A DNA stretch of 56,775 bases, from contig NZ_JAMLFX010000020.1 of the NCBI RefSeq assembly GCF_023634765.1, positions 1 to 56,775 of the forward strand, written 5' to 3'. The notes below the pieces were generated by a model, which was not told the origin of the DNA, made no database searches, and was given only the letters and a program-made list of their open reading frames with translations. The position numbers and the translations under genes were made by a program. This DNA is from Pseudomonas sp. AKS31. GTDB taxonomy: Bacteria > Pseudomonadota > Gammaproteobacteria > Pseudomonadales > Pseudomonadaceae. Below are positions 49,764 through 56,775 of the stretch, in pieces. Every line of letters starts with the position of its first letter. Within the stretch, counting starts at the first letter, position 1.

Positions 49764-51154
49764 CCCAGTTGCGCCAGCGCCTGGCGAAAGGCCGGCGGCA
49801 AGTTGTTACCGAAACGAACCTTGCCGTCCGCTTGGGTGAAGATGCCCATGTTCGCCAGCCACTGCTCAAACTCCGGCGCCGGTTTCAGGCCCAGGGTCTG
49901 GCGGGCGTAGAGCGCGTCGTGGAACGAGGTGGTCTGGTAGTTGAGCATGATGTCGTCGGAGCCGGGGATGCCCATGATGAAATTGATCCCGGCCACACCC
50001 AAGAGGGTCAGCAGGGTGTCCATGTCGTCCTGATCGGCTTCGGCGTGGTTGGTGTAGCAGATATCGCAACCCATCGGCACGCCGAGCAACTTGCCGCAGA
50101 AATGGTCTTCGAGGCCGGCGCGGATGATCTGTTTGCCGTTGTACAGGTACTCCGGGCCGATAAATCCTACGACGGTGTTCACCAGAAACGGTTTGAAATG
50201 TCGTGCCACAGCGTAGGCCCGCGTCTCGCAGGTCTGTTGGTCGACACCGTGGTGGGCGTTGGCCGACAGCGCGCTGCCTTGACCTGTTTCGAAATACATC
50301 AGGTTTTGCCCGAGAGTGCCGCGATTCAGGCTCAGGCCAGCGTCGTAGCCTTCCTGCAAGACATTCAGGTTGATGCCGAAACTGGCGTTGGCCGCTTCGG
50401 TGCCGGCAATCGACTGAAACACCAGATCCAGCGGCACGCCGCGATTGATCGCTTCGATGGAGGTGGTGACGTGGGTCAGCACGCAGGCCTGAGTCGGGAT
50501 GTCGTAGCGCTGGATGATCGCGTCGAGCATTTCCAGCATCGCGCAGATCGAGGCGATGCTGTCGGTGGCCGGGTTGATCCCGATCATCGCGTCGCCGTTG
50601 CCGTAGAGCAGACCGTCGAGAATGCTTGCAGCGATGCCGGAAGGCTCGTCGGTTGGATGATTGGGTTGCAGGCGCGTCGACAAACGCCCGCGCAGGCCGA
50701 GGGTGCCGCGAAATTTTGTGACCACGCGGATCTTTTGCGCCACCAGCACCAGATCCTGCACGCGCATGATCTTCGACACCGCGGCGACCATTTCCGGGGT
50801 CAGGCCGGGGGCGAGGTTGCGCAGGCTGGTTTCGTCGGCGGCGTCGCTGAGCAGCCAGTCGCGAAAGCCGCCGACGGTGAGGTGGCTGACCACGGCGAAG
50901 GCTTGCTTGTCGTGGGTGTCGATGATCAGCCGGGTGACTTCATCGGACTCGTAGGGAATCAGCGCTTCCTGCAGGAAATGCGTGAGCGGGATGTCGGCCA
51001 GGGCCATTTGTGCGGCTACGCGCTCGCCGTCGTTGAGCGCGGCGACGCCGGCAAGAAAGTCCCCGGAACGCGCCGGGCTGGCCTTGGCCATGACGTCCTT
51101 GAGGCTGTCGAAGCGATAGGTCTGGGCGCCGACCGTGTGAGCGAAACTCGCCAT
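49760..51154 (-). CDS. eutB: Ethanolamine ammonia-lyase large subunit
   Basis: The 464-residue catalytic subunit forms a TIM barrel over the corrin ring. Recognisable segments are SPARSGDFLAGVAAL near the start, the substrate-binding region GNGDAMIGINPATDSI (about 225-240), and NHAEADQDDMDTLLTLLGVAGINFIMGIPG with conserved acidic residues. The length is normal. It is followed directly by eutC and preceded by the permease gene 52 bases upstream, all on the same strand. Confidence 0.97.
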   Translation of the reverse strand: MASFAHTVGAQTYRFDSLKDVMAKASPARSGDFLAGVAALNDGERVAAQMALADIPLTHFLQEALIPYESDEVTRLIIDTHDKQAFAVVSHLTVGGFRDWLLSDAADETSLRNLAPGLTPEMVAAVSKIMRVQDLVLVAQKIRVVTKFRGTLGLRGRLSTRLQPNHPTDEPSGIAASILDGLLYGNGDAMIGINPATDSIASICAMLEMLDAIIQRYDIPTQACVLTHVTTSIEAINRGVPLDLVFQSIAGTEAANASFGINLNVLQEGYDAGLSLNRGTLGQNLMYFETGQGSALSANAHHGVDQQTCETRAYAVARHFKPFLVNTVVGFIGPEYLYNGKQIIRAGLEDHFCGKLLGVPMGCDICYTNHAEADQDDMDTLLTLLGVAGINFIMGIPGSDDIMLNYQTTSFHDALYARQTLGLKPAPEFEQWLANMGIFTQADGKVRFGNNLPPAFRQALAQLG

Positions 51155-51206
51155 ACAGAATTCTCCGTGACGGCGCAGGTCAGACCCGCGCCGTGGTTTT
51201 CGGCAG

Positions 51207-52658
51207 TCAGTGCAGGGCTTTTTCAGCGTTCTGAATCGCCGCGAATTCTTCTTCCGGCGTACCTGCTACCAAGTGATGTCGACTGTAGAAAGCAAAGTAA
51301 GCAATTAACACTCCATAGATGATAGCGGCGCCGATCACGACCCGTGGGTCAACCAGAAACCCCGCAATTACGGCGATGCAAGCCAGCACCAGCGCCACAC
51401 CGGAGGTGAAAATGCCGCCAGGCGTGCGGTACGGCCGATCCATTTTGGGGCGGCGGATGCGCAGCGTGATATGCGCCGCCATCATCAGCACGTAGGAAAT
51501 GGTCGCGCCGAACACCGCTACCAGAATCAGCAGGTCGCCCTGGCCGGTCAGTGACAGACCAAAACCGATGATCCCTGGAATGATCAGGGCCAGCACTGGC
51601 GCCTTGCTTTTGTTGGTCTCGGAGAGTTTTCGCGGCAGGTAGCCTGCACGCGACAAGGCGAAAATCTGTCGCGAGTAGGCATAGATGATCGAGAAGAAAC
51701 TGGCGATCAACCCGGCCAGGCCCACGAGATTGACGAAGCTGCCCATCCAGGTCGAGCCACCATAGGCTTTGCTCAACGCTTCAACCAACGGGTTACCGGA
51801 GGTCAGCAGCGAGTTGGCGCCCGCACCGCCGGGGCCGACGATCAGAATCAACAGGGCAAACATGAGCAGCACCAACATGGCGCCGATCAAGCCACGTGGC
51901 AGGTCACGTTTGGGGTTCTTGGTTTCCTCGGCGGCCAGCGGCACGCCTTCAACGGCAAGGAAGAACCAGATCGCATAGGGAATCGCCGCCCAGACGCCGA
52001 CATAGCCAAATGGCAGAAACGGACTGGCGCCCGCCGCGGCAGTGACCGGAATGTCGAGCAGGTTGGCGACGTCGAAGTGCGGCACCATTGCCACCAGAAA
52101 CACCCCCAGCGCCAACGCGGCGACGGCGGTGATGACAAACATCAGCTTGAGCGCTTCGCCGACCCCGAAAATATGGATGGCAATGAAAATGATGTAGAAC
52201 GCCAGATAAATCATCCAGCCGCCGATGCCGAACAGCGATTCGCAGTAGGCACCGATGAACACCGCGATAGCCGCAGGGGCAATGGCGTATTCGATGAGGA
52301 TCGCGGTGCCGGTGAGAAACCCGCCCCAAGGCCCGAATGCACTGCGCGCAAAACCGTAGCCACCGCCGGCGGTGGGGATCATCGAAGACAACTCGGCCAG
52401 AGAAAAGCACATGCACAGGTACATGGTGGCCATCAGCAGCGTCGCCAGGAACATGCCGCCCCAGCCACCCTGAGCGAGGCCGAAGTTCCAGCCGGCATAG
52501 TCACCGGAAATCACGTAGGCCACGCCCAGCCCCACCAGCAGTACCCAGCCGGCAGCACCTTTTTTCAGTTCGCGTTGTTGAAAGTAATCCGATCCGACTT
52601 TTTCAAAGTCGACGGAGGCGCCGGTCGCCGGAGCGCCAGCCGGGGATTCGCTAGGCAT
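51207..52658 (-). CDS. eat: Ethanolamine permease (APC superfamily)
   Basis: A 483-residue inner-membrane transporter with about 12 helices and the amino-acid/polyamine/organocation signature, beginning GLGVAYVISGDYAGWNFGLA and including IPTAGGGYGFARSAFGPWGG and VEGVPLAAEETKNPKRDLPRG. Placement directly before eutBC and its similarity to Eat indicate ethanolamine uptake. ATG 52658 opens at MPSESPAG; the frame continues upstream into a repeat at 52715-52824 and is not used. No clear sigma-54 site stands just upstream, so it may be read from the dehydrogenase promoter. Confidence 0.93.
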   Translation of the reverse strand: MPSESPAGAPATGASVDFEKVGSDYFQQRELKKGAAGWVLLVGLGVAYVISGDYAGWNFGLAQGGWGGMFLATLLMATMYLCMCFSLAELSSMIPTAGGGYGFARSAFGPWGGFLTGTAILIEYAIAPAAIAVFIGAYCESLFGIGGWMIYLAFYIIFIAIHIFGVGEALKLMFVITAVAALALGVFLVAMVPHFDVANLLDIPVTAAAGASPFLPFGYVGVWAAIPYAIWFFLAVEGVPLAAEETKNPKRDLPRGLIGAMLVLLMFALLILIVGPGGAGANSLLTSGNPLVEALSKAYGGSTWMGSFVNLVGLAGLIASFFSIIYAYSRQIFALSRAGYLPRKLSETNKSKAPVLALIIPGIIGFGLSLTGQGDLLILVAVFGATISYVLMMAAHITLRIRRPKMDRPYRTPGGIFTSGVALVLACIAVIAGFLVDPRVVIGAAIIYGVLIAYFAFYSRHHLVAGTPEEEFAAIQNAEKALH

Positions 52659-52714
52659 AGGTTTCACCGTTCTTATTGTTTTATTGGCCCGGCTTTTTTG
52701 CCGGTGGGTAGCAT

Positions 52715-52824
52715 GATCGTCCCCACGCTCTGCGTGGGGATGCCTCAACGGACGCTCTGCGTTCGGCTTTGGTGAGACGCGGAGCGTCCCGGGCTGCATT
52801 CCCACGCAGAGCGTGGGAACGATC
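52715..52824. repeat. Long inverted repeat (GATCGTTCCCACGCTCTGCGTGGG family)
   Basis: Arms of GATCGTnCCCACGCTCTGCGTGGG at both ends enclose a second dyad (GACGCTCTGCGTT / ACGCGGAGCGTC). Nothing coding lies within. It separates the dehydrogenase from the permease and could form a strong hairpin that reduces read-through. Confidence 0.75.
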
Positions 52825-52836
52825 AGTGCTGCAGGT

Positions 52837-54357
52837 TTAGAAGAACCCCAACGGATTGATGTCGTAGCTCACCAGCAGGTTTTTGGTCTGCTGATAGTGG
52901 TCAAGCATCATCTTGTGGGTTTCACGACCAACGCCGGATTTCTTGTACCCGCCGAACGCGGCATGCGCCGGATACAGGTGGTAGCAGTTGGTCCACACGC
53001 GACCGGCCTTGATCGCGCGGCCCATGCGGTAGGCGCGGTTGATGTCGCGAGTCCACAGCCCGGCGCCGAGGCCGAACTCGGTGTCGTTGGCAATTGCCAG
53101 GGCTTCGGCTTCGTCCTTGAAGGTGGTGATGCTGACCACCGGGCCGAAGATTTCTTCCTGGAACACGCGCATCTTGTTGGTGCCCTTGAGCAGGGTCGGC
53201 TGGATGTAGTAGCCGGTTGCGAGACTGCCCTCGAGTTTTTCCACCTTGCCGCCGGTCAACAGCTCGGCACCTTCGCCCTTGGCGATTTCCAGGTACGACA
53301 GGATCTTGTCGAATTGCTGCTCGGACGCCTGCGCGCCAACCATGGTGTCGGTGTCCAGTGGGTCGCCACGCTTGATCTGGCTGACTTTCTTCATCACTGC
53401 TTGCATGAATTCGTCGTAGATCGATTCCTGCACCAGCGCGCGGGAAGGGCAGGTGCACACTTCGCCCTGGTTGAAAAACGCCAGTACCAGACCTTCAGCG
53501 GCTTTTTCGATGAAGCTCGGTTCGGCCTGCATGATGTCTTCGAAGAAGATGTTCGGCGATTTGCCGCCCAGTTCCACGGTGGACGGAATGATGTTCTCGG
53601 CCGCGCACTTCATGATGTGCGAGCCGACCGGGGTCGAGCCGGTGAACGCAATCTTGGCGATGCGCTTGCTGGTGGCCAGGGCTTCGCCGGCCTCTTTGCC
53701 GAACCCTTGCACCACGTTGAGCACGCCCGGCGGCAGCAGATCGCCGATCAACTCCATCAGTACACAGATGCCCAGCGGGGTTTGCTCGGCAGGCTTGAGC
53801 ACCACGCAGTTACCGGCAGCCAGTGCCGGAGCGAGTTTCCAGGCAGCCATCAGTAGCGGGAAGTTCCACGGGATGATCTGGCCGACCACGCCCAGCGGTT
53901 CATGGATGTGATAAGCCACGGTGTTGCCGTCGATTTCGGCAGCGCTGCCTTCCTGGGCGCGCAGGCACCCGGCGAAGTAGCGGAAATGGTCGGCGGCCAG
54001 CGGGATGTCGGCGTTGAGGGTTTCGCGGATGGCTTTGCCGTTGTCCCAGGTTTCGGTGATCGCCAGCAGTTCGAGGTTCGCTTCGATGCGGTCGGCGATT
54101 TTCAGCAGGATCAGCGAGCGCGCCTGCACGGAGGTCGCGCCCCACGCATCGGCAGCGGCGTGGGCGGCGTCCAGTGCCTTGTCGATGTCTTCGGCAGTGG
54201 AGCGGGGGAATTCGGCAATCGGTTGGCCATTCACTGGCGAGGTGTTGGTGAAGTACTGACCTTTGACAGGCGCGACGAACTCGCCGCCGATGTAGTTACC
54301 GTACTTGCTCTTGAACGAGACTTTGGCGCCTTCAGTTCCGGGGTGAGCGTAACGCAT
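52837..54357 (-). CDS. exaC: NAD-dependent acetaldehyde dehydrogenase (ExaC-like)
   Basis: A 506-residue aldehyde dehydrogenase, probably oxidising the acetaldehyde released by EutBC to acetate. It shows the NAD site with KPAEQTPLG and FTGSTPVGSHIM, the general-base Glu in VELGGKSPNIF, and the nucleophile Cys in NQGEVCTCPSR. The C-terminus is HHLYPAHAAFGGYKKSG-like, as in other ExaC/AldB enzymes. It is the first gene of dehydrogenase-permease-eutB-eutC, divergent from eatR, with a sigma-54-type promoter upstream. P. aeruginosa PA4022 is the counterpart. Confidence 0.92.
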   Translation of the reverse strand: MRYAHPGTEGAKVSFKSKYGNYIGGEFVAPVKGQYFTNTSPVNGQPIAEFPRSTAEDIDKALDAAHAAADAWGATSVQARSLILLKIADRIEANLELLAITETWDNGKAIRETLNADIPLAADHFRYFAGCLRAQEGSAAEIDGNTVAYHIHEPLGVVGQIIPWNFPLLMAAWKLAPALAAGNCVVLKPAEQTPLGICVLMELIGDLLPPGVLNVVQGFGKEAGEALATSKRIAKIAFTGSTPVGSHIMKCAAENIIPSTVELGGKSPNIFFEDIMQAEPSFIEKAAEGLVLAFFNQGEVCTCPSRALVQESIYDEFMQAVMKKVSQIKRGDPLDTDTMVGAQASEQQFDKILSYLEIAKGEGAELLTGGKVEKLEGSLATGYYIQPTLLKGTNKMRVFQEEIFGPVVSITTFKDEAEALAIANDTEFGLGAGLWTRDINRAYRMGRAIKAGRVWTNCYHLYPAHAAFGGYKKSGVGRETHKMMLDHYQQTKNLLVSYDINPLGFF

Positions 54358-54422
54358 GATGATGTTCTCCTTGGCTTTGTACTTATTAGAGAAACGCGCA
54401 AGTGCGCTTGCTATAAGCGTAG

Positions 54423-54438
54423 AGCAAAGGTCGGGCCA
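54423..54438 (-). promoter_or_regulatory. Sigma-54 (-24/-12) promoter of the ethanolamine operon
   Basis: Read on the minus strand: TGGCCC, gacct, TTGCT. This matches TGGCAC-N5-TTGCW with one mismatch and correct GG/GC spacing. It lies 66-81 bases before the dehydrogenase start. The activator divergently encoded is an RpoN-dependent enhancer-binding protein, which fits. Confidence 0.6.
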
Positions 54439-54512
54439 CTGCCGTGCAGGGCAGGTAGATCAAGGCCTTGCGTGATTTTTGTCGGACGAGTGGATCGCGC
54501 CTGTGATGGTTT

Positions 54513-54541
54513 CGGTACAGAGGGGGTGACAGTTTGTACCG
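54513..54541. promoter_or_regulatory. Candidate EatR enhancer dyad
   Basis: CGGTACA, 15 bases, TGTACCG is an inverted repeat with perfect 7-bp arms, located about 75 bases upstream of the -24 element on the minus strand and 118 bases before the eatR start. Distance and symmetry suit an upstream activating sequence for an AcoR-type regulator. The match to EatR is inferred from position. Confidence 0.5.
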
Positions 54542-54658
54542 CTTTTGGCACAGCCAGTGACCGGGCAGTCTTGCCAGCATTGCAATGCGTCGATGGCTGG
54601 AGGATGCTGGGCGTCACCTCAGCATTGGGCCGTCGAACCCCGGGGAGAACAATAAGAA

Positions 54659-56572
54659 ATGCACGACAACCATTTGAGTCGCCATGCCCGACAGGTTCTC
54701 ACCGTGACCCAGGGCAAACCGCATCTGCACGGGCCCGGTGCCGACCCGTCGATTGCCCGTTCCTGGCTGCGCTGTCTGGAGGACTATCACCTCGACCCGG
54801 CGCTGAGCATGGCGCCGACGGTACTTGAGCACGGCCGTGTGCTGGAGAGCCGCGAACGTCTGCAGCAAGTGTTGCAGATCGCCGGCAATGAAATGAGCAG
54901 CCTGCATCAACAACTCTCCGGCGCCGGCCACGCGGTGCTGCTGACCGATGCTCGCGGGGTGATCCTCAACTGCGTCACCGCGCCGGCCGAACGCAAGATT
55001 TTCGAACGTGCCGGCCTCTGGCTCGGCGCTGACTGGAGCGAAGCCTGCGAAGGCACCAACGGCATCGGCACCTGCCTGGTCGAGCGGCAGGCGCTGACCA
55101 TTCATCAGGACGAACACTTTCGCGGCCGCCACACCGGCCTGACCTGCTCGGCCAGTCCGGTGTTCGACCCGCATGGCGAACTGCTCGCGGTACTCGACGT
55201 GTCCTCGGCGCGCCACGATGTCTCGCGGCAAAGCCAGTTTCACACCATGGCGCTGGTCAACCTCTCGGCGAAGATGATCGAGAGTTGCTACTTCCTGCGT
55301 TGTTTCGATAACCAATGGTTGCTGCGTTTCCACTTGCAGGCAGAATCGGTCGGTTTGTTCAGCGAAGGGCTGCTGGCGTTTGACGGCGAAGGGCGGATCA
55401 GTGCGGTCAACCAGAGTGCGCTGAACCTGCTCGGGCATATTCGCGGTGGCTTGCTGGGCAAACCGGTCGAGGCGTTTTTCGATTGTTCGCTGGATGAATT
55501 GCTTGGCCGCGCCAGTGCCCATGCCAGCGCCAGTTGGCCGTTGCGCACCCGCGACGGTCGGCATCTGTTTGCCGTGTTGCGCGGCGAATCGCGCAGGCCG
55601 ACGCCGATCATGCCTGCGCCGGTCATTCCGGCACCCGCGCGCTTGTCGGGCATTTGTCTCGGTGATGAGGCCTTGCAGGCAGACTTCCGCAAAGCGCTGC
55701 GCGTCTTCGAGCGAGATGTGCCGTTGTTGATCAATGGCGAAACCGGCTCCGGCAAGGAAGCCTTCGCCAAGGCTGTGCACCAGGCCAGCCAGCGATCGAA
55801 CAAAGCCTTCGTCGCGCTCAATTGCGCGGCGATTCCTGAGAGCCTGATTGAAAGCGAACTGTTCGGCTATCGCGGCGGCAGCTTCACCGGCGCGCGCAAG
55901 GATGGCATGCGCGGCAAGTTGCAGCAGGCCGATGGCGGTACGTTGTTCCTCGATGAAATCGGCGATATGCCGCTGGCCTTGCAGACCCGGTTGTTGCGGG
56001 TGCTTGAAGACCGGCAAGTGGTGCCGATTGGCGGCGAGCCGGAGTCGGTCAATGTGCGGATCATCAGCGCCACCCACCGCAATTTGCTGGAGCGGGTTGC
56101 GGACGGCAGCTTCCGCGAGGATTTGTATTACCGGCTCAACGGGCTGGAAGTGGCACTGCCGGCACTCCGCGAGCGCAGTGATAAATCGCAGCTGCTGGAT
56201 TTCCTGTTGGCCGAGGAGGCGGGTGGAGAAACGATCCTGATCAACGAGTCGGCGCGTCAGGCGTTGCTGGCCTTCAACTGGCCGGGCAACGTGCGCCAGT
56301 TGCGCAATGTGCTGCGCACGTTGGCGGCGTTGTGTGATGAAGGGCGGATCGGGCTGGAGGATTTGCCGGTGATGATTCGGCAGGGACGGGTGCCGATTTT
56401 GCAGCCTGATTCGTCTGAACATCCCCTGGAAGACGCCGAGCGGATTGCGCTGCTTAAAACGCTGGAGCAGACGCGGTGGCACATGACGCATACAGCGGAA
56501 CAGCTTGGGGTCAGCCGTAATACGCTCTATAGAAAACTGCGTAAGCATGGCATTGAGCGTCGAGTCAGTTAG
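54659..56572 (+). CDS. eatR: Sigma-54-dependent activator EatR (AcoR-like)
   Basis: A 637-residue enhancer-binding protein: an N-terminal GAF-type sensor domain (about 75-200), a PAS-like segment (about 235-310), AAA+ core (about 335-555), and a Fis-type helix-turn-helix (MTHTAEQLGVSRNTLYRKL, near 610). Walker A is GETGSGKE at 360-367. The sigma-54 contact loop reads GSFTGA (407-412) instead of the usual GAFTGA. It is divergent from the ethanolamine operon, as PA4021 (EatR) is, and should activate it in response to ethanolamine; the ligand is inferred. GGGGAGA stands about 10 bases before ATG 54659. Confidence 0.92.
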   Translation: MHDNHLSRHARQVLTVTQGKPHLHGPGADPSIARSWLRCLEDYHLDPALSMAPTVLEHGRVLESRERLQQVLQIAGNEMSSLHQQLSGAGHAVLLTDARGVILNCVTAPAERKIFERAGLWLGADWSEACEGTNGIGTCLVERQALTIHQDEHFRGRHTGLTCSASPVFDPHGELLAVLDVSSARHDVSRQSQFHTMALVNLSAKMIESCYFLRCFDNQWLLRFHLQAESVGLFSEGLLAFDGEGRISAVNQSALNLLGHIRGGLLGKPVEAFFDCSLDELLGRASAHASASWPLRTRDGRHLFAVLRGESRRPTPIMPAPVIPAPARLSGICLGDEALQADFRKALRVFERDVPLLINGETGSGKEAFAKAVHQASQRSNKAFVALNCAAIPESLIESELFGYRGGSFTGARKDGMRGKLQQADGGTLFLDEIGDMPLALQTRLLRVLEDRQVVPIGGEPESVNVRIISATHRNLLERVADGSFREDLYYRLNGLEVALPALRERSDKSQLLDFLLAEEAGGETILINESARQALLAFNWPGNVRQLRNVLRTLAALCDEGRIGLEDLPVMIRQGRVPILQPDSSEHPLEDAERIALLKTLEQTRWHMTHTAEQLGVSRNTLYRKLRKHGIERRVS

Positions 56573-56576
56573 AAGG

Positions 56577-56775
56577 CCCTCACCCTAGCCCTCTCCCAGA
56601 GGGAGAGGGGACTGACCGGGTCGCTCTACTGATTTACGCCGACCTGAAATATCGAGCTGAACTCAGGATTTGAAGGCAACCGAGATCGGCTCCCTCTCCC
56701 GGGGGGGGGGCGAGGGGACTGACCGCGGTGTTTTGGCGATTTACGCCGACCTGAAATATTGAGCCTAACTCAGGA
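56577..56775. repeat. Composite intergenic repeat, second copy (runs past the window end)
   Basis: It has the same build as 8845-9105: CCCTCACCCTAGCCCTCTCCCAGAGGGAGAG, then a unit GGGGACTGACCGGGTCGC ... GACCTGAAATATCGAG, then a G-run (CCCGGGGGGGGGGCGAGG) and a second unit from about 56714. The right arm is beyond the window. Confidence 0.8.

Noticed and set aside
52689..52704. CCGGC-TTTTTT-GCCGG as a terminator of the dehydrogenase gene
   Set aside because: The T-run is in the loop and not after the stem, and it lies close before the permease start; at best a small hairpin.
54614..56548. 644-residue minus-strand frame opposite eatR
   Set aside because: Antisense of a well-supported AAA+ activator, with no recognisable motif.

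Overview
The window is a stretch of high-GC chromosome from a fluorescent Pseudomonas (P. fluorescens group). The evidence is the gene content, the gene order that largely matches the PA4021-PA4069 neighbourhood and the separate mag locus of P. aeruginosa as I remember them, and the dense palindromic intergenic repeats typical of this group. I saw no tRNA, rRNA, CRISPR array, insertion sequence or complete prophage.

Layout. (1) 0.2-6.7 kb: an MscS-type mechanosensitive channel and the large helicase Lhr. (2) 7.0-10.0 kb: two short-chain-dehydrogenase-fold sugar genes and an OmpW/OprG porin. (3) 10.2-13.5 kb: a zinc-linked operon (histidine-rich ZrgA-like protein, ABC ATPase, FtsX-type permease, DUF3299 protein) with a candidate Zur box upstream. 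(4) 13.6-16.2 kb: a small conserved protein, the chaperedoxin CnoX, a methyltransferase and a YbaY-type lipoprotein. (5) 16.3-24.4 kb: nrdR, then the riboflavin run ribD-ribE-ribBA-ribH with nusB, thiL and pgpA, a periplasmic solute-binding protein, ribA and a membrane protein. (6) 24.4-27.2 kb: a BtuF-like and a BtuB-like protein, convergent. (7) 27.3-30.4 kb: dxs-ispA-xseB for isoprenoid precursors. (8) 30.5-31.8 kb: a Fic enzyme with a C-terminal winged helix, preceded by two palindromes. (9) 32.0-42.2 kb: a six-gene operon matching magA-F, built around a bacterial alpha-2-macroglobulin. (10) 42.2-45.8 kb: a chemoreceptor, an AT-richer gene-poor stretch and an orphan S24-type repressor. (11) 46.0-48.8 kb: ppa, mtfA, a DedA protein and an acetyltransferase. 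(12) 48.9-56.6 kb: ethanolamine catabolism (eutC, eutB, permease, acetaldehyde dehydrogenase) and its divergent sigma-54 activator EatR.

The strongest candidate for an under-described system is the mag operon. The alpha-2-macroglobulin MagD has been studied, but its partner MagE here reads as three enzyme-like modules in one secreted chain: a penicillin-binding-protein-like SxxK/SCG/KT domain, a SpoIID-like domain, and a C-terminal HEYLH zinc-protease motif. MagC carries an NlpC/P60-like Cys/His pattern. Together these suggest that the macroglobulin works with peptidoglycan-directed enzymes.

Functional links: ethanolamine ammonia-lyase needs cobalamin, and the same window encodes a cobalamin-type receptor and binding protein. 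RibBA has lost the zinc cysteines of its GTP cyclohydrolase half, and the separate RibA supplies that activity. Several genes end exactly at, or take their stop codon from, palindromic repeats.
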